From Ignelater luminosus (taxonomy: Eukaryota > Arthropoda > Insecta > Coleoptera > Elateridae), in NCBI GenBank assembly GCA_011009095.1, contig VTPC01005390.1, positions 85,794 to 149,793 of the forward strand: a stretch of DNA of 64,000 nucleotides, in the 5' to 3' direction. Shown piece by piece: positions 49,343 to 61,800 of the stretch. The position numbers and the translations under genes were made by a program. Each line of letters begins with the position of its first letter. The stretch's first letter is position 1. The notes beneath the pieces were generated by a model. That model saw only the letters and a program-made list of their open reading frames with translations. It made no database searches and was not told where the DNA came from.

Positions 49343-50724
49343 ATGTTTTTATTAGTTTATGTAGCGTACGCTTTCCTAGCATTTGCTTCCGCGCAAGGTG
49401 TTGTTAAAAAGTTAGTGTAAATTTAAATTATTAAATAATCACTTTTTAGGTAATGGAAAACCGTGTGTAACACCGAACGGAGAAAATGCAACATGCATAC
49501 CAATAGATTCGTGTCCAGTAATAAAAAGAGCATTAGCATACTTAAATCCAGAAGCAGTAGAATTTGCTCAAAAGTCCCAATGTGGATACGATGATGGACC
49601 GTTAGTATGTTGTGGTTCTGTTGGTCGTATTACCACCCCAGCTCCACCCGTAACTGAATTTATCCCAAAAGAAACTTTTATTCTTGAATTACCACCAGCA
49701 GCACCTATTAACAATAAAATCTTGCCGGATCTTACTTTGTGCGGTATTCAATTAGGTGGTAAAAGAAATGGAAAAATAGCGGAGATAGAGGAACATCCAT
49801 GGTTGGTAGCTTTATATTACACCAATAACGATAACAAATCCGGAGAATTCAAATGCAGCGGTGTATTAATCAATCAAGTATATGTTTTGACATCTGCAGA
49901 TTGCGTAGAAATACAGGGTTATACACTGTAAGTATAATGTAATACAAACAAAAAAAAAGTTGAAGTTTGTAAAGACTTTTACTTTTAGAGAATTCGTTCG
50001 TTTAGGTGAATCAAAGTTTTCTTCTAACGATGAGCATATTCGAAAAAATCCTGATCAGACTTCGGAGCCGATCGAGGAGGTGAGAATTGCGAAAGCAACT
50101 ACTCATCCCTATTATAACCGTAGAAAGGGCAATAACAATATTGCGTTACTAAGATTGGAAAGGAAAATCTCCTATTCTGGTATTTATATTATTTTATTAT
50201 TCAGTAAGGTATTTAGCAGTTTAGCGTTATTTCTGTTTGGTAGATTATGTACGAGCAATATGTTTACCACCTAATGATTTTCCACATCCTGTACCGAACA
50301 CAATTATGGAAGCAGTTGGTTGGAGTTTAACAGAAGATGGTTTGTTTTACTTAAATAAATTTGTATAAAATATTTCAGTGTTATTTTTACCATAGGTAAA
50401 CAATCTGATGTAAAACTGAAAGCTAACATCACCTTGTTAACATTTGAAGAATGTCAAGCAAAGTTTGAGAATTATACCAAACGCTTTTATCCAGGTAGAA
50501 TATGTGCTAAAAGCACTAATAATGCTCCTTTGTGCAATGGAGAATCTGGAGTCCCTTTGCTTGTTCCTTATAAATTACCCAATACTGCAGAAATTCTAGA
50601 AGATCAGTGGTATTTAGAAGGACTTACGCTTAAAGGTTTTGGTTGTGCCAGGCCTGGCGAACCTGGTCTTTACATGAGATTATCTAGATATGTCAGTTGG
50701 ATTATAAATAACATACGTCCGTAA
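49343..50724 (+). CDS. CLIP-domain serine protease homologue 3 (inactive), complete
   Basis: Five exons: 49343-49397, 49450-49927, 49989-50179, 50244-50339, 50396-50724; 382 residues, all introns only 52-64 bp. Signal peptide MFLLVYVAYAFLAFASA; clip cysteines 24, 34, 40, 63, 72 and 73. The protease domain has decayed at every catalytic point: His becomes Asp169 (TSADC), Asp becomes Asn228 (NNNIALL), GDSGGP becomes GESGVP (Ser324 kept, Glu323 before it), and the specificity Asp becomes Pro318. The IxGG activation motif is replaced by KRNG, and the extra loop cysteines are absent. The frame, clip domain and splice sites are intact, so it is a functional pseudoprotease rather than a dead gene. 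Insect homologues of this kind act as cofactors for proteases or prophenoloxidase; that role here is inference. AATAAA overlaps the stop. Confidence 0.93.
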
Positions 50725-50895
50725 TAAAATGTGATTCATTCTATTGTTGTTTCAAAGGCCATAGTTGCTGAACCTGTTACTTTTAGGTTTTATTTAAGTA
50801 ATCTTTTCCTATAAAAATTGTATAGTTAATTTAAGTAAAATTAAAATACCTACTTTTTATAAAGAAATTATAATGCAGAATCGATCTTATTACTA

Positions 50896-51044
50896 TAAGG
50901 CCCGGTCCTATAAAACTTTTAATGTTAAAGTAAGTAGTTATCATATGTAGAACTATACCAATGTAATTCTGTTAAGTTATACAAAAATTAAATTTTAATT
51001 CTGTTAGGGAATTCCAAATTAGAGTTTTATAGGACCGAACCTAA
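50896..51044. mobile_element. Harbinger-type MITE, 143 bp, TAA duplication
   Basis: The element (50,899-51,041) starts GGCCCGGTCCTATAAAACT and ends AGTTTTATAGGACCGAACC, flanked on both sides by TAA. A three-base TWA duplication with GGNCC-like ends fits PIF/Harbinger MITEs. It sits 175 bp after the stop of gene 3, possibly within its 3' untranslated region. Confidence 0.75.
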
Positions 51045-51639
51045 ATCTATTATTTCTGGAAAAATCTTTAAGCAGTTCTTTGGCTCGCTTAGCAACCAAC
51101 AAAGGTTATAATTGTAAAGACCTCATGTAATGTTTACACAAGGAAAATTTACTTTGTGCAGTTTTACATGTTGTATTAGTGCTGTAATCAATATTACTAC
51201 AATAAATTATTTTAAATACCATAGTTAATTTTCCTTAAACTTTTCTTTGTGCGGCAGTATAATTATTATGAAAATCAATAATGCACTGCAGATTTCTCGT
51301 TATTTTTGACAGAAACAAAATCAACTTAACCTCTTTTTTGTGACATAAAAGTTGTCAAAAATTGAAGTTATTTTAATTGTTATATGAATTGAAATGGACT
51401 TTTTAAGTTCTACAAGCTAATTGATTATTTAGACAGGAGACTTCTAAGAAGTTTCCCATGCTACAATAGTCATGTTTGCTATCTGTGCAAAACGCTTATC
51501 ATATTAATAGTACATTACGCAGCAAGTGCCAGAAAAACAATTTTCTGGACAAAGGTAAAAGTTGTAGATCGAGCCGGCAAGAGAGGTCTACAATCGCATG
51601 AGTGCAAAAAATTGCACGCTATTTTTTAGACCTTGTCAA

Positions 51640-51800
51640 AAACAATTTTTTGAAATAGTTTTTGGTGTGAAAGTGGTTTTTTTAACACTAGTGCCCAAAA
51701 GTAACATTTTTGCACACTAGTACTCAAAAATATTATTTCTGGGTACTAGTGCACGTTTGACACAAAAACTGTATCAAAAACAACTTTTGATACGGACGTA
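51640..51800. repeat. Palindromic repeat with CACTAGTG-type core
   Basis: 51,686-51,754 is a near-palindrome: CACTAGTGCCCAAAAGTAAC faces GGGTACTAGTGCAC, and the same logic extends outward through TTTTTGGTGTGAAAGTG and GACACAAAAACTG. Probably a hairpin MITE; ends and duplication not found. Confidence 0.5.
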
Positions 51801-54800
51801 GAAAAAAAAATTTTACACTACCAGTTCTAAAGTTGACACTTTGCAACTCGTTGTCGATGTCAAAAGCTTACAAACATTTGCGATAAATGTTATAATTCAT
51901 TATATCGTCCTGTCTAACTTACTTTTTTAATCTGCTATCCAAGATTTTTTTACTATTTTCTTTAAAATACGGCAAACCAATTGTGTATCTCAAACGTAAA
52001 GTGTCTTTTCTAAACTCGTAGAATCCTATTCGTTCTTTTAAGAAAGTTTCACCGCTATTACAGAATTTCCCAGACTGTTGAACTCTCATTTAAAAAAAAC
52101 CAGTTTTGGATATGTCAATTCCTGATTTTTTCTTGTTTCATCAGTACCTAACTAAGCTCGAGTATGTCGATTGTCACCAAGCGAAAGCTGTAATTTCGTC
52201 CTACACTGATATTTTCCAAGAATTAGCTTATTTTGGGACACTACATATATGTATGTAAGCAAAACTCTTTTCTTTGTCACTGTTATGCTAATTTTCTTTG
52301 TTCATAAAAATCTTTCCCACGTAAACAAAACTGAAGGATTCGATAAATTAGATCTGATAGATTTCGGAAATTTAAATGTATTAGTTCTTATAAATCATTA
52401 AAACATTCCTATGTTTAGAAACAAAATTGTGCTAGAATTTAGTCATTGTTAAAACTCAATTATGTAAATATAAAAAAAAATGAGAAAATAATTTATTATT
52501 TATAAAGATCTTTCCAATTTAACTAATACAATTAAGACGTGATTGTACCATAGCGAAACACAGGGTAACGGAAAAATTGCGGATTATGTTAGCCAAGCAG
52601 AAGCATTGCCATTTGTGTTTAAAAAGAACTTGCCAACATTGAACCTTGAAGAGAGATGCAAAGATACAATAAGAGATCTATGAATAATCATAATAATTCT
52701 GATAATAGCGTTAAATGATTTTTGAACGGTTTATTCCACAAAGATTTGTCTTGGGTACTAACAAATACAATTTTAAATATCAAAATGTTATATTTTACTA
52801 AGTACTTTGCGTTTTGGCAAATCTCCATAAAACTTTTTTTTAGACATAAAATTACATCAAAGTGGTTAGATTTGCATTTGTTTATTCCTAGTTTTCTAAA
52901 TTTTACAGCGATTCCGAGATGTGCGTTTCTTACGAACTATCATAATTCTTGTAGTTTCAGATTTTAATAGGTTGGAGTTTTAAACAATTTTATTAAATAA
53001 TATTGTTAAAAAACAAATCTATGTATTTTTATAAAAGTGTAAGTATATTTTGTATAGTGGTTGCAATCTAGTCCTGGATATAGTTTAGGAAAAAGTTATA
53101 CCTCGTGAACGAAACAAGATAATAAAAGCAAATAAAAGCAGATAAATGATCTTCCCATGTTCCAGAATAACGTGATGTATACACGATCGCCATTGTCCTA
53201 TCATCTTGTATAATTTTTTCTAAAGTAGATATACCCAATTCTTAAAGTAAAGAAAATAGACTAAAGAGAAAATTAAATAAAAAGCAGATGTTTCTATCCC
53301 GTTTTTCATCTTTTAGTGGTTGAAGACATTTTTGCAACTAAAAGAGAATATAATATAGAGTAGCATTTACTAGCCTTCAGTGGCAAAATACTTATTGGTA
53401 GTCTATTTATGTTTTTGCGTGATTGCTTGGTTATAAACCAATTAGCAGAAATATGGATATACTGTTTTAAAAATCACAAGGACATAGTTTTTAACTATTT
53501 CTCATTCTGCCTTGTTCTTTATGGTAAGTGCACTACAGCATTCCCTTTATTACATAAATTACACCCGGATGATATGAGCTAAATGATAATACTCCAATAT
53601 AGGAATACATTTTTTCGTTTGTCGGTTTGTCGAAACAGTGAATCCAATTTTTCATCTGTTAAACATCTGAAGAATCTTCCAGACAGTCCGGAAATTATTT
53701 TGTGCAAGATTAACTTTGTAGGATTAATCTCTGATGATGAAGATTGCTGGAACTACATTCTCATGGTTCCTTTATTATAATAGTATTTTTATCTACAATG
53801 GCGTTAAGTAAGTTGATAGACTTTTTTATGTTGCGCTGACCAGAATTTGCAAATGTTGCTTGTTAGCGCATTCTTTCATTTATGAAATGCAATATTTGTA
53901 ATGTAGGTGTTTTGACATGACCTAGAATTCATTTCTTGAAATTAAATTAATTGAAGCAATGGTCTGTTTGATTTCCAAAATTAGACAACATCTCTACGGT
54001 CAGCAATCGACGAATTTCAATTAAGTTAAAGTTAACTACAAAATAGATACTAATTTTATTATCAATAATGTGAAGTAAAAACTAAAACGTAAACATGACA
54101 TATTTTTATTTGATGCAGTTTTGAGCTTAATTTAAGGATTTATGACCTTCATTATTTGTAAAACGTATATTTTAATTCCCTATTGTTTTTAATTTAAAAT
54201 GCTGCCCAGCTGTCCTGTTATACTCGGTTCAACAGTTAAGCGATTAGCAATGAGACCGACATTATATTTGATTACTCATCTTAGAGCTCATAAGTGTTAA
54301 TTACGTTAAAAAAACACCTAATATAGATTTTGCACAGTTTATAACTTCATCGCTATTCATACGGCCATGGTTGCGGAGCATAAAAAGTTAATCTCGTGAA
54401 ACACTCAACACCTTCTATTCAGTTGAAAAACACTGATCTTTTCTCACAAGATTTTTGTACCCTTTTGAAATTCTATATCACATCTATCTTTGTTCTTTTC
54501 TTCAGATTCCACAGATTGCGGTCAGAGCCTACACTTTCCTTCTTTTTCTTGCCCGAGATTTGTAGATGTCATCCAAGTCTTTTATTTTTCTTCGGATAGC
54601 GTAGATACTTTGCAATCTGTCTTTCTTCTTTTCTTTTTTAGTTTGTCTCTATTTTTCCTAAGACTCTGCAGATTCGTGTAGGCTCCAACTGTCAACACTT
54701 TTTCTGAAATATATCCTTTTCTCATTTCTTAGATTAAATTTTATTTGGGAGCTGTATTTCAATATTGTTGTTTGCCTAACTGCACCTTTGCTCTAATGCT

Positions 54801-55890
54801 AATGTTCAATACAGCATGTTTAATTCTCTCTTCATTTAGCGTTTTTCTGTAAATCACATTCAGAAGAGATGTCCCTATCTGGTCGCGCACCTCTAGCTAG
54901 TATTAAAACTAATGACGAGGGACGAGATCCAAAGTTTTGGGAATACATTAGCAAAGCGTTAGAGTTTGCTTACTGTAAAAAACAATACTTTACTAGTTAG
55001 TAACTGAATTTTATCTTCCACACCGGAACCGTGGCTTCAACTGTGCGTTATCTTAGAATACACCGTAAACAGCCACGTTTTTAAACCACCACGTGAGATA
55101 TCGCACTAGAAAAGAAAAGACAGAGATGGGCAAATCTAGCTTTGGTGGTGGCTATGAAATTGAAAATGAGATAATTTTAACAAAGTATGGAGCTATTCGG
55201 GCAATAAATAAAAGTTCGTAAAGTTTTTTCTGTTACAGGCTGTTTAGAAAACGCTCACGGTACGACTGGCGGCCTGCAGGAATTAGTCAAAATGAAAACT
55301 ACACTAATCGTTAAGAATCTCGTTGGTATGCAATAGAGACTGGTTAAACTTACTGGTAGGAATGTTCCATTAAACTGTTTCGATTTCTTTAGCACTAGAT
55401 TATCTTCTGTGGAAAACTTCTTTGCCTATTGTATTAGAGAAAAAATATATATTTTAACTGTACTTGGTTTTTTGGTGGCCCTTCAAAAGTATAGTTTTGA
55501 ATAAAGACATCAAGTTGTTGCTGCCCAAAAACAGTTTTAAGAAAGAAATGATTTATTTAAGCTAGATTTATAAATGTCTATAATGCCTATTTGTTTTGTT
55601 GGCCGACTAATAAATGATGCGTATTTTTTAATGTCTTTTTTAGTGTTATACTGAAACTCAACGTTTTCGTAAGAGGTAGAGTTTGATGAAAATGTCTACT
55701 TGACACGTATTGTTTGAAGATTCCACAAATCTCAAGCTGCCAAGTTATAGAAATGTTCGAAAAAACATATTGCACTTTTGTTCTTATATTTATTCAACTG
55801 AAAAGTACTTAAGTATTTTCAGGATTTAGACGTTTAAATGGTATTAATTAAACCATGTGCATCTCTAATAGAATTAAGCACTTACTTAAT
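51801..55890. other. Intergenic, nothing recognised
   Basis: AT-rich. Around 54,490-54,710 pyrimidine-rich blocks alternate with AGATT/GTAGA words in a loose repeat; the two frames there are low-complexity. No domain was found in the frames at 52,722-52,967 or 53,583-53,780. Confidence 0.5.
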
Positions 55891-56079
55891 TACAGTGGCG
55901 GTCACAAAAAACTAGAACACCTAATCTTTGGATATACATTATAAATAACCTCATGGTATTATTTATTAAGTGAACTGTGAAACAAACTGCGTTAAGAATG
56001 TAAGTTTAAATCAACAAAAATTCTTTAATTTCACAATCACCTATTAGGAAGGTCTCAGTGTTTTCTGGCCACAACTGTA
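55891..56079. mobile_element. Tc1-type MITE, 185 bp
   Basis: The element (55,893-56,077) begins CAGTGGCGGTCACAAAAAAC and ends GGCCACAACTG, flanked by TA. CAGTGGCGGNCA is a familiar Tc1-type terminus. No coding capacity. Confidence 0.7.
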
Positions 56080-56138
56080 CATAACAACTTACAAATAATG
56101 AAAGATTTAGACATGCCCTAGTAATACCAAGCTGTGTA

Positions 56139-56480
56139 TTGTGTAACGTAGCCAAATTCGTGTTCATACTAAGTACTGCTAAGAAGGTCAGTAAAGAACA
56201 AATCCTGATCTTGGCTCACAGCAGATCGTCTGTGAGAAAATCTAGCCCGACCTGTGTTTGTAATCTGGCTCTGTTAAAAAAGATAGTGAAGGCAAAGTTC
56301 GATTTTGAGCCATCGCAGGTAACCAGTGGAAGAGTGTTGCCCGAGCAGTGTTCATATTTAGAATTGTTAAGAAAGTTATGCAGGGTGAAGTCCGATTCGC
56401 CTTTGTATTTAGCTCTCTTAGAATATTGATGGAAGACGTAAGCCGACCAGATTCTTTAAGAAGATTAATGGGGGGCGACG
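56139..56480. repeat. Degenerate repeat block (locus 3)
   Basis: Four loosely similar segments of about 90-110 bases carry a (TTAAGAAGNT) core followed by a (GTTCGATTTTGAG)-like word, near 56,175, 56,272, 56,365 and 56,449. They resemble the repeats at 5.9 and 14.8 kb. A 96-codon frame (56,139-56,429) runs across it but appears incidental. Confidence 0.35.
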
Positions 56481-56904
56481 TTCAACTCGTTTTCAAACAA
56501 AAGATACCGAATGGTCTTCATTGAAGGTAGCAATACTTGTTTCTACACCAAGATAGTTAAAAGAAAGGGAGCGTTGTAGCGCGACTGCACAATCGGAGCT
56601 GGTGTAAGAAGGATCTGTAGCTGGAGTATCAAAACCTTGCGACACCTCTAGTGTATTTTGATTTCTTTATGACGAATTTCCTTATGGCTTTTCAAATTTT
56701 AAATGCTTATTTTAAATAGTTTTCTTGCCTATTTGTAGGTCTAAAATTAAATTTTTGGTCCCTCAACATGGACTCTCTGAATATGCCACTGCTGTATTAT
56801 TAGAATCTTCGACTCTATCTTAATGTAATGAGTAATGACAATAGTTTCGACGTTTACTTGTTTGAAGTCGCTTATATAATAATTGATTTTAAAAAAATGA
56901 AGAT

Positions 56905-56940
56905 CATCTATATCTATCTATACTATCTATATCTATCAAT
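56905..56940. repeat. (TATC)n microsatellite, imperfect
   Basis: TATC/TATA units repeat about eight times with interruptions. Confidence 0.8.
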
Positions 56941-56952
56941 AATATATTAAAG

Positions 56953-57117
56953 AGACTAGCCCTGCGTTCGATACGGACCTCTGATAGCTGTTTTTGCTCA
57001 AAATCGTCTTTTGTTCTTGTCACTCATATCTGAATTTTTATTTGAGTGACAAGAACAAGAGACGATCCTTAGTAAAAATAGTTGTCAGATGTACCTTACC
57101 GAATGCAGGGTGAGTCT
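56953..57117. mobile_element. Near-perfect hairpin MITE, about 75-bp arms
   Basis: The left arm runs from AGACTAGCCCTGCGTTCG to TTGTTCTTGTCACTCA and the right from GAGTGACAAGAACAAGAGAC to GAATGCAGGGTGAGTCT. The arms pair over most of their length around a loop of roughly 15 bases. No ORF. Confidence 0.8.
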
Positions 57118-58813
57118 GTATCTATGTCAAAGCCATATCAGCCGTTGCTATGGTTATAGATAGTATATAGCGACCCCGTCTCCATGGTTACAGATAGTGT
57201 GTCAATTTAAATAAATGAGGTTAGAAACAAATGTTAAAGTGAAAGAATGTCAATTTAAATAGCTAAGGTTAAAATGAATGAAAATGAAAACATAAAATAC
57301 AATGCATGTGATTTATCACGGGTGAGCCTCTTGTTGTTTTACAACAAAATTATGCGTTTTTGGTGATGCCTTAAAACAACCCTGTCTGCGGGTCATTATG
57401 GCTTGTCGCGTATTCATATTTGTATTGTTTTTGTTTGCTAACCAAAATCCTCTTCATTTCTGTAGACCATATAGTTGGCATCAAAAAACTTCAATAACAC
57501 AGTGATTATTGCAATCGTGAAATCTTAAATTTTCCTTCTTCATTTCTTGAATCCAGAAAAAACTTCTCCGTGCAATTCTTTAAAATACACGTCCTTGATA
57601 TTCTATAAAATTCCCACACATTTCCAGTAATAATAAATATTAATGTCTATAAATTCCATGTTTCTCTGAATCTTATTTTTTCCGTTACGTAAAAGTTGCA
57701 CAGCAGAATTCAGCAATTTTAAGTCAAATTACCTCCAGGCATCATTCATATATAAGTACAGTGTCTTTTAGAAGAGTAGCTAGCAAGTCACATATTATGT
57801 AGATAGGAAAAGTGAGGTTGAATGTTATGTATTTCTTTGGAATTTTGTGCGCATACTGAGTTTATTCCTGTATAGCTCTAATTAAATAAGTTTTTTAGAA
57901 TCGTTTTGTGAGATACATAAACGAATAAGTAATGCATAACTAAATATATATTTTTCCATTTATGTACCTAATTTGATATCTGTCAAAGTTAACCTCTAAA
58001 TTTACAGTAAATTAATGTTTTTTCTCATTTATTGCAAACAATACAAAAAATTTTGTACGATACACGTGCACTCTCTAATGCGCATATTAACTAGGTAATG
58101 TCTAAAAAATTATCATTTCAAAGAATATTCAGCACTTTAACTGAGTCATACAGGTAATGTGCATATTGCCCTAGGTAATAATTAGAGTGAGCGGTTTTTG
58201 TACGTTAACATAAATACAAAATAAGGAAATTTTACAATTTGTGAGTTACACCATTATTTTATAAAAGAAATACCCGTTTGATAAGATTACTTGGAAATTA
58301 AATATTGTTTTCTTATGTATATAAAATAAAAACTTTTAATATTATAAAGGAAAAAAAGAGATCAGGATCATGCAACTGAATTAAAACAGAAGTGGGTTTT
58401 TTCGATGACGATATCTGTTATACCAGTTTAAACCTTGATAACCTATAAACTATTTCTCGCCTCTTAACCCCTTAATCAACTATGAATAATCTTCAAAAAT
58501 GTTTAAAAGTAGTCTTGCTTTCACAATTCTGCAATTACTAAATACTAATTTCAGTAAATCAACGATTTTAAAGGATAAACGCAAATAATTTTGTGGTCCG
58601 GAATCGAATTGAAACTTCCATTAAAATAACAAAATCGCAGATATATCAATACTTTCAGAACTTCCTCTTCAAAATAGTTTGAAATCCCAACCTACTACAG
58701 TACTACTTTAAAGCAAGGTTGGTGAGGTTAGTTCACCACACAGTTGTATAACGCATACCATCATACACATAAATTCTAATATTTCTAAATGAAAGTGCAC
58801 TAAAATTTAAACA
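57118..58813. other. Region upstream of CLIP gene 4
   Basis: 57,141-57,285 contains two short direct repeats (CCATGGTTACAGATAGT-like and GTCAATTTAAATA). No gene is recognised; a TATA-like GTATAAC lies near 58,745, about 70 bases before the start codon of gene 4. Confidence 0.4.
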
Positions 58814-61800
58814 ATGTATAAATTTGTTTGGGTGTTATTAGTGCTAAATAATGTTTTTGCCGCAGGTAATACTTAAGATTTTAATTGAGTCTAAATAAAC
58901 TAATACTAGATGTAGTTGTTAAACAAACCTGAAATATCCATAGGCGTCGACTTGGTGTGGTAGGAAAGTCAGTTTGAAATAAAAAAGACATGGAAGTTAC
59001 ATATGTAAAATAAAATTTCTGAGAACAGATGCTCAGGGAACTAATGTACGGATATTTATGCAAATGTGTACAATGTATTCCTTTTAATAGGTACAGTAAA
59101 ATACACAATAAAACACACAAATATTCAGTTAATGAGAAAGTTATAGTTCAAAACATTCATAATTAAATGTGTACCTAATGACTAATTTGAAATTCTATTA
59201 TAATTAAGGGGTAAATGATAAATTACCAAATTTTAGTTTAAATATTTGACTTTATTTCTGGCCTATATATTTTGAGTTTAAATTATAAACTGGTTTGTCT
59301 GTTCATATTTATTGTTCTTGCGTTTTTTTTGCATTAGTATTCATTTTTCAAATTACTTTTCTAACTATAAGAACGATTTATAACGATTGTAAAGAAACCT
59401 CTCCAGCTAAACGAGGAGATGAATATCTTTTACACTTTAGTTTTTTTTTTATTGAAATTTCTTGTTACCCAAAGCACTCAATCGAGTCTACTCAGTTTTT
59501 GTTTTGTTATAAAGTTTATATTTAAAAACAGTGTTCCCTAACTTGTTTGCCTATGCAACTCCTTTGCTGACATATCATACATCATTTCATGCTAATAACC
59601 GTCTCTAGGTGGATTTGCTTCAATGTTTAGTCCATTTCTTCTAAATAGTATCCTTACAATAGATTCATTTATGCTTAGTATTATTATCATGAAGAATCTC
59701 GAAAATTAACTACTGAACAGTGCTCTTTTGAAGAGTTTAGATAGCAACGCATGGATTATTGTTTTGATTCAATTTAAATTACTAGTAATAAAAAAGCCGA
59801 TTACATCTTTTTGCACAGTGAACCGAGTAAACCTTTTCCAGTACAGACTAACCACACTTCTGTTTTATGTTTCTAAAGATGTTTAATTCTGTAAGTACTG
59901 GTTTCAAGCTCGAATGAACAGAAATAGAACAAAGAGTAATAATAATAATCTTGTGGAAAATTCGAATTTATCTAGTCCAGCTAATAGCATTTTATTACTA
60001 AGAGGTTATACTAAACACTATGACTGCAAAGGCAGACCAAATCTTTAATGCCAATGCTGCGATGTGGAAATGATACCTGGAAATCGAAAAGCCGAAACGA
60101 TATTCCTTTACGATTGCCATGTCGTCAAGGTCAATAGATTATCTGTAAATGCTGGGAATGTCACCAAAGATGTCTTCAAACTAGAGAAATAAATTTCCGA
60201 GTTACAGGATTTTCGAAAGATGTGCAGGTTTTTTTTTGGATATCCAATTTGGGAATTTATACAATTTTAGGAAGGTAACTGCCTATTTTTTTCTTCTACC
60301 CTGCTTATGTATCGTGGACGTATGTTTCTAAATGCTGACCGGAAAGGCCTCAAAATCACATTAGAAGTTGTTTGCAGTTCTTTTAAAATTCGATGTTGTT
60401 TTCCAATATTGTAGTAGGTGCTTGGTAAATATTGATTCACAGTAATTTTTGTTATAAAATTCAAAACCGGTTTCTTGGCTTGTTAATTTGAGATCTTTGC
60501 TCGGACGCCAAAAACTAGCTTTTTCGAAGGTAAATATAGTCAGTGTTAATCATCTTAATTCTCAGAAGATTCTTTAGACACCAAGTTTGACTCCCCTATT
60601 CTTTAAGAAAAGTTTCACAACGACCACTAGATAACTACAAAGAAGTACCTGTCCAAGGAGCACACATACTTTTATTCAACGTAATTTCTACATTTGACTG
60701 GTTAAAATAACGTTACTCGTTATAAAGATAATCGCTGCAAATCTGTTATAATGTATACGTTACTTTTGTCAACATTTTAAAAACGTAAAAAATAAGTAAT
60801 GTAATAAACCACTGGTTTAAAATGCGTAACACTTACGTTACGATGTATCTTAAAATAAAACGTTATCTCGTTTCGTGTTTTATAAGTAGAAATAATAATA
60901 GTTTACATCGTACATTATTTATACGTTACTTTTCTGAACATTTTATAAACGTAAAAAAAATACAGTAATAAACTGTTGGGTGCTTGCGGTGATGACTATT
61001 AGATGTCGCCGCTAAAGCTTCATGCTATGCATGTCGTTATTTGAGCTCTATATACAGGGTGTTTGGTTCACCATCGTAGATCCGAAAAGGGGTGGTAGAA
61101 GACATGATTTGGAACTTATCTAACCTATTATACAAAGTGTCACGGTTTTTGAGATATTGTCATTTTTTATAATTTCACCCAACTGGACGTATTTCTCCAT
61201 TTAAATGTGAACACCGTACTATTGGAAACTTTTAATTTGGAGGTGATGATAATTTTATAATCTTTCATAACTACTGTATCGATTTTAGTCATTTCCATCT
61301 ACTCCTACAAGTGATTAAACAAATTAGACCCGGAGAAACTTAAAAAAATTATGACTCTAAAATTTAACTTTTACTCCATAAGGCCATAAAAGAGAAAAAT
61401 CCAATGGGTAATTATGTTCAAACATTTTTAAAAACATCCTTGTTCTTTGCTCTTTAAAATGACATATCACACTTTTAACCACCTGCAGATTCTTAGGACT
61501 AACAGATGACTTGAATGTAAAGGAACCGTTTGGCCGCACAAAAGCAAACACTTGATAACACGTTATTAGTTGTAGGTTTGGCTTTATAATCATTGATAGT
61601 GTTGATTTTTACATGTTCAGCCGTAATTTTGTGATTTTTGCGTGTTGCAGGTCCTTATCAGTTTGCGTTGAATTCCACGTTTTATTACTAGCCTTTAATT
61701 AGACTATTAAAAAGCATTGAATCTGCATCAAATTACACTTGTTTGATTGGACTATTAAATAGTAATGGTCCCCAGACACAATAACCCGAAGGTGTCAAAT

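Noticed and set aside
54396..54681. Overlapping + strand frames rich in Phe and Ser
   Set aside because: Caused by pyrimidine-rich low-complexity DNA; no domain.
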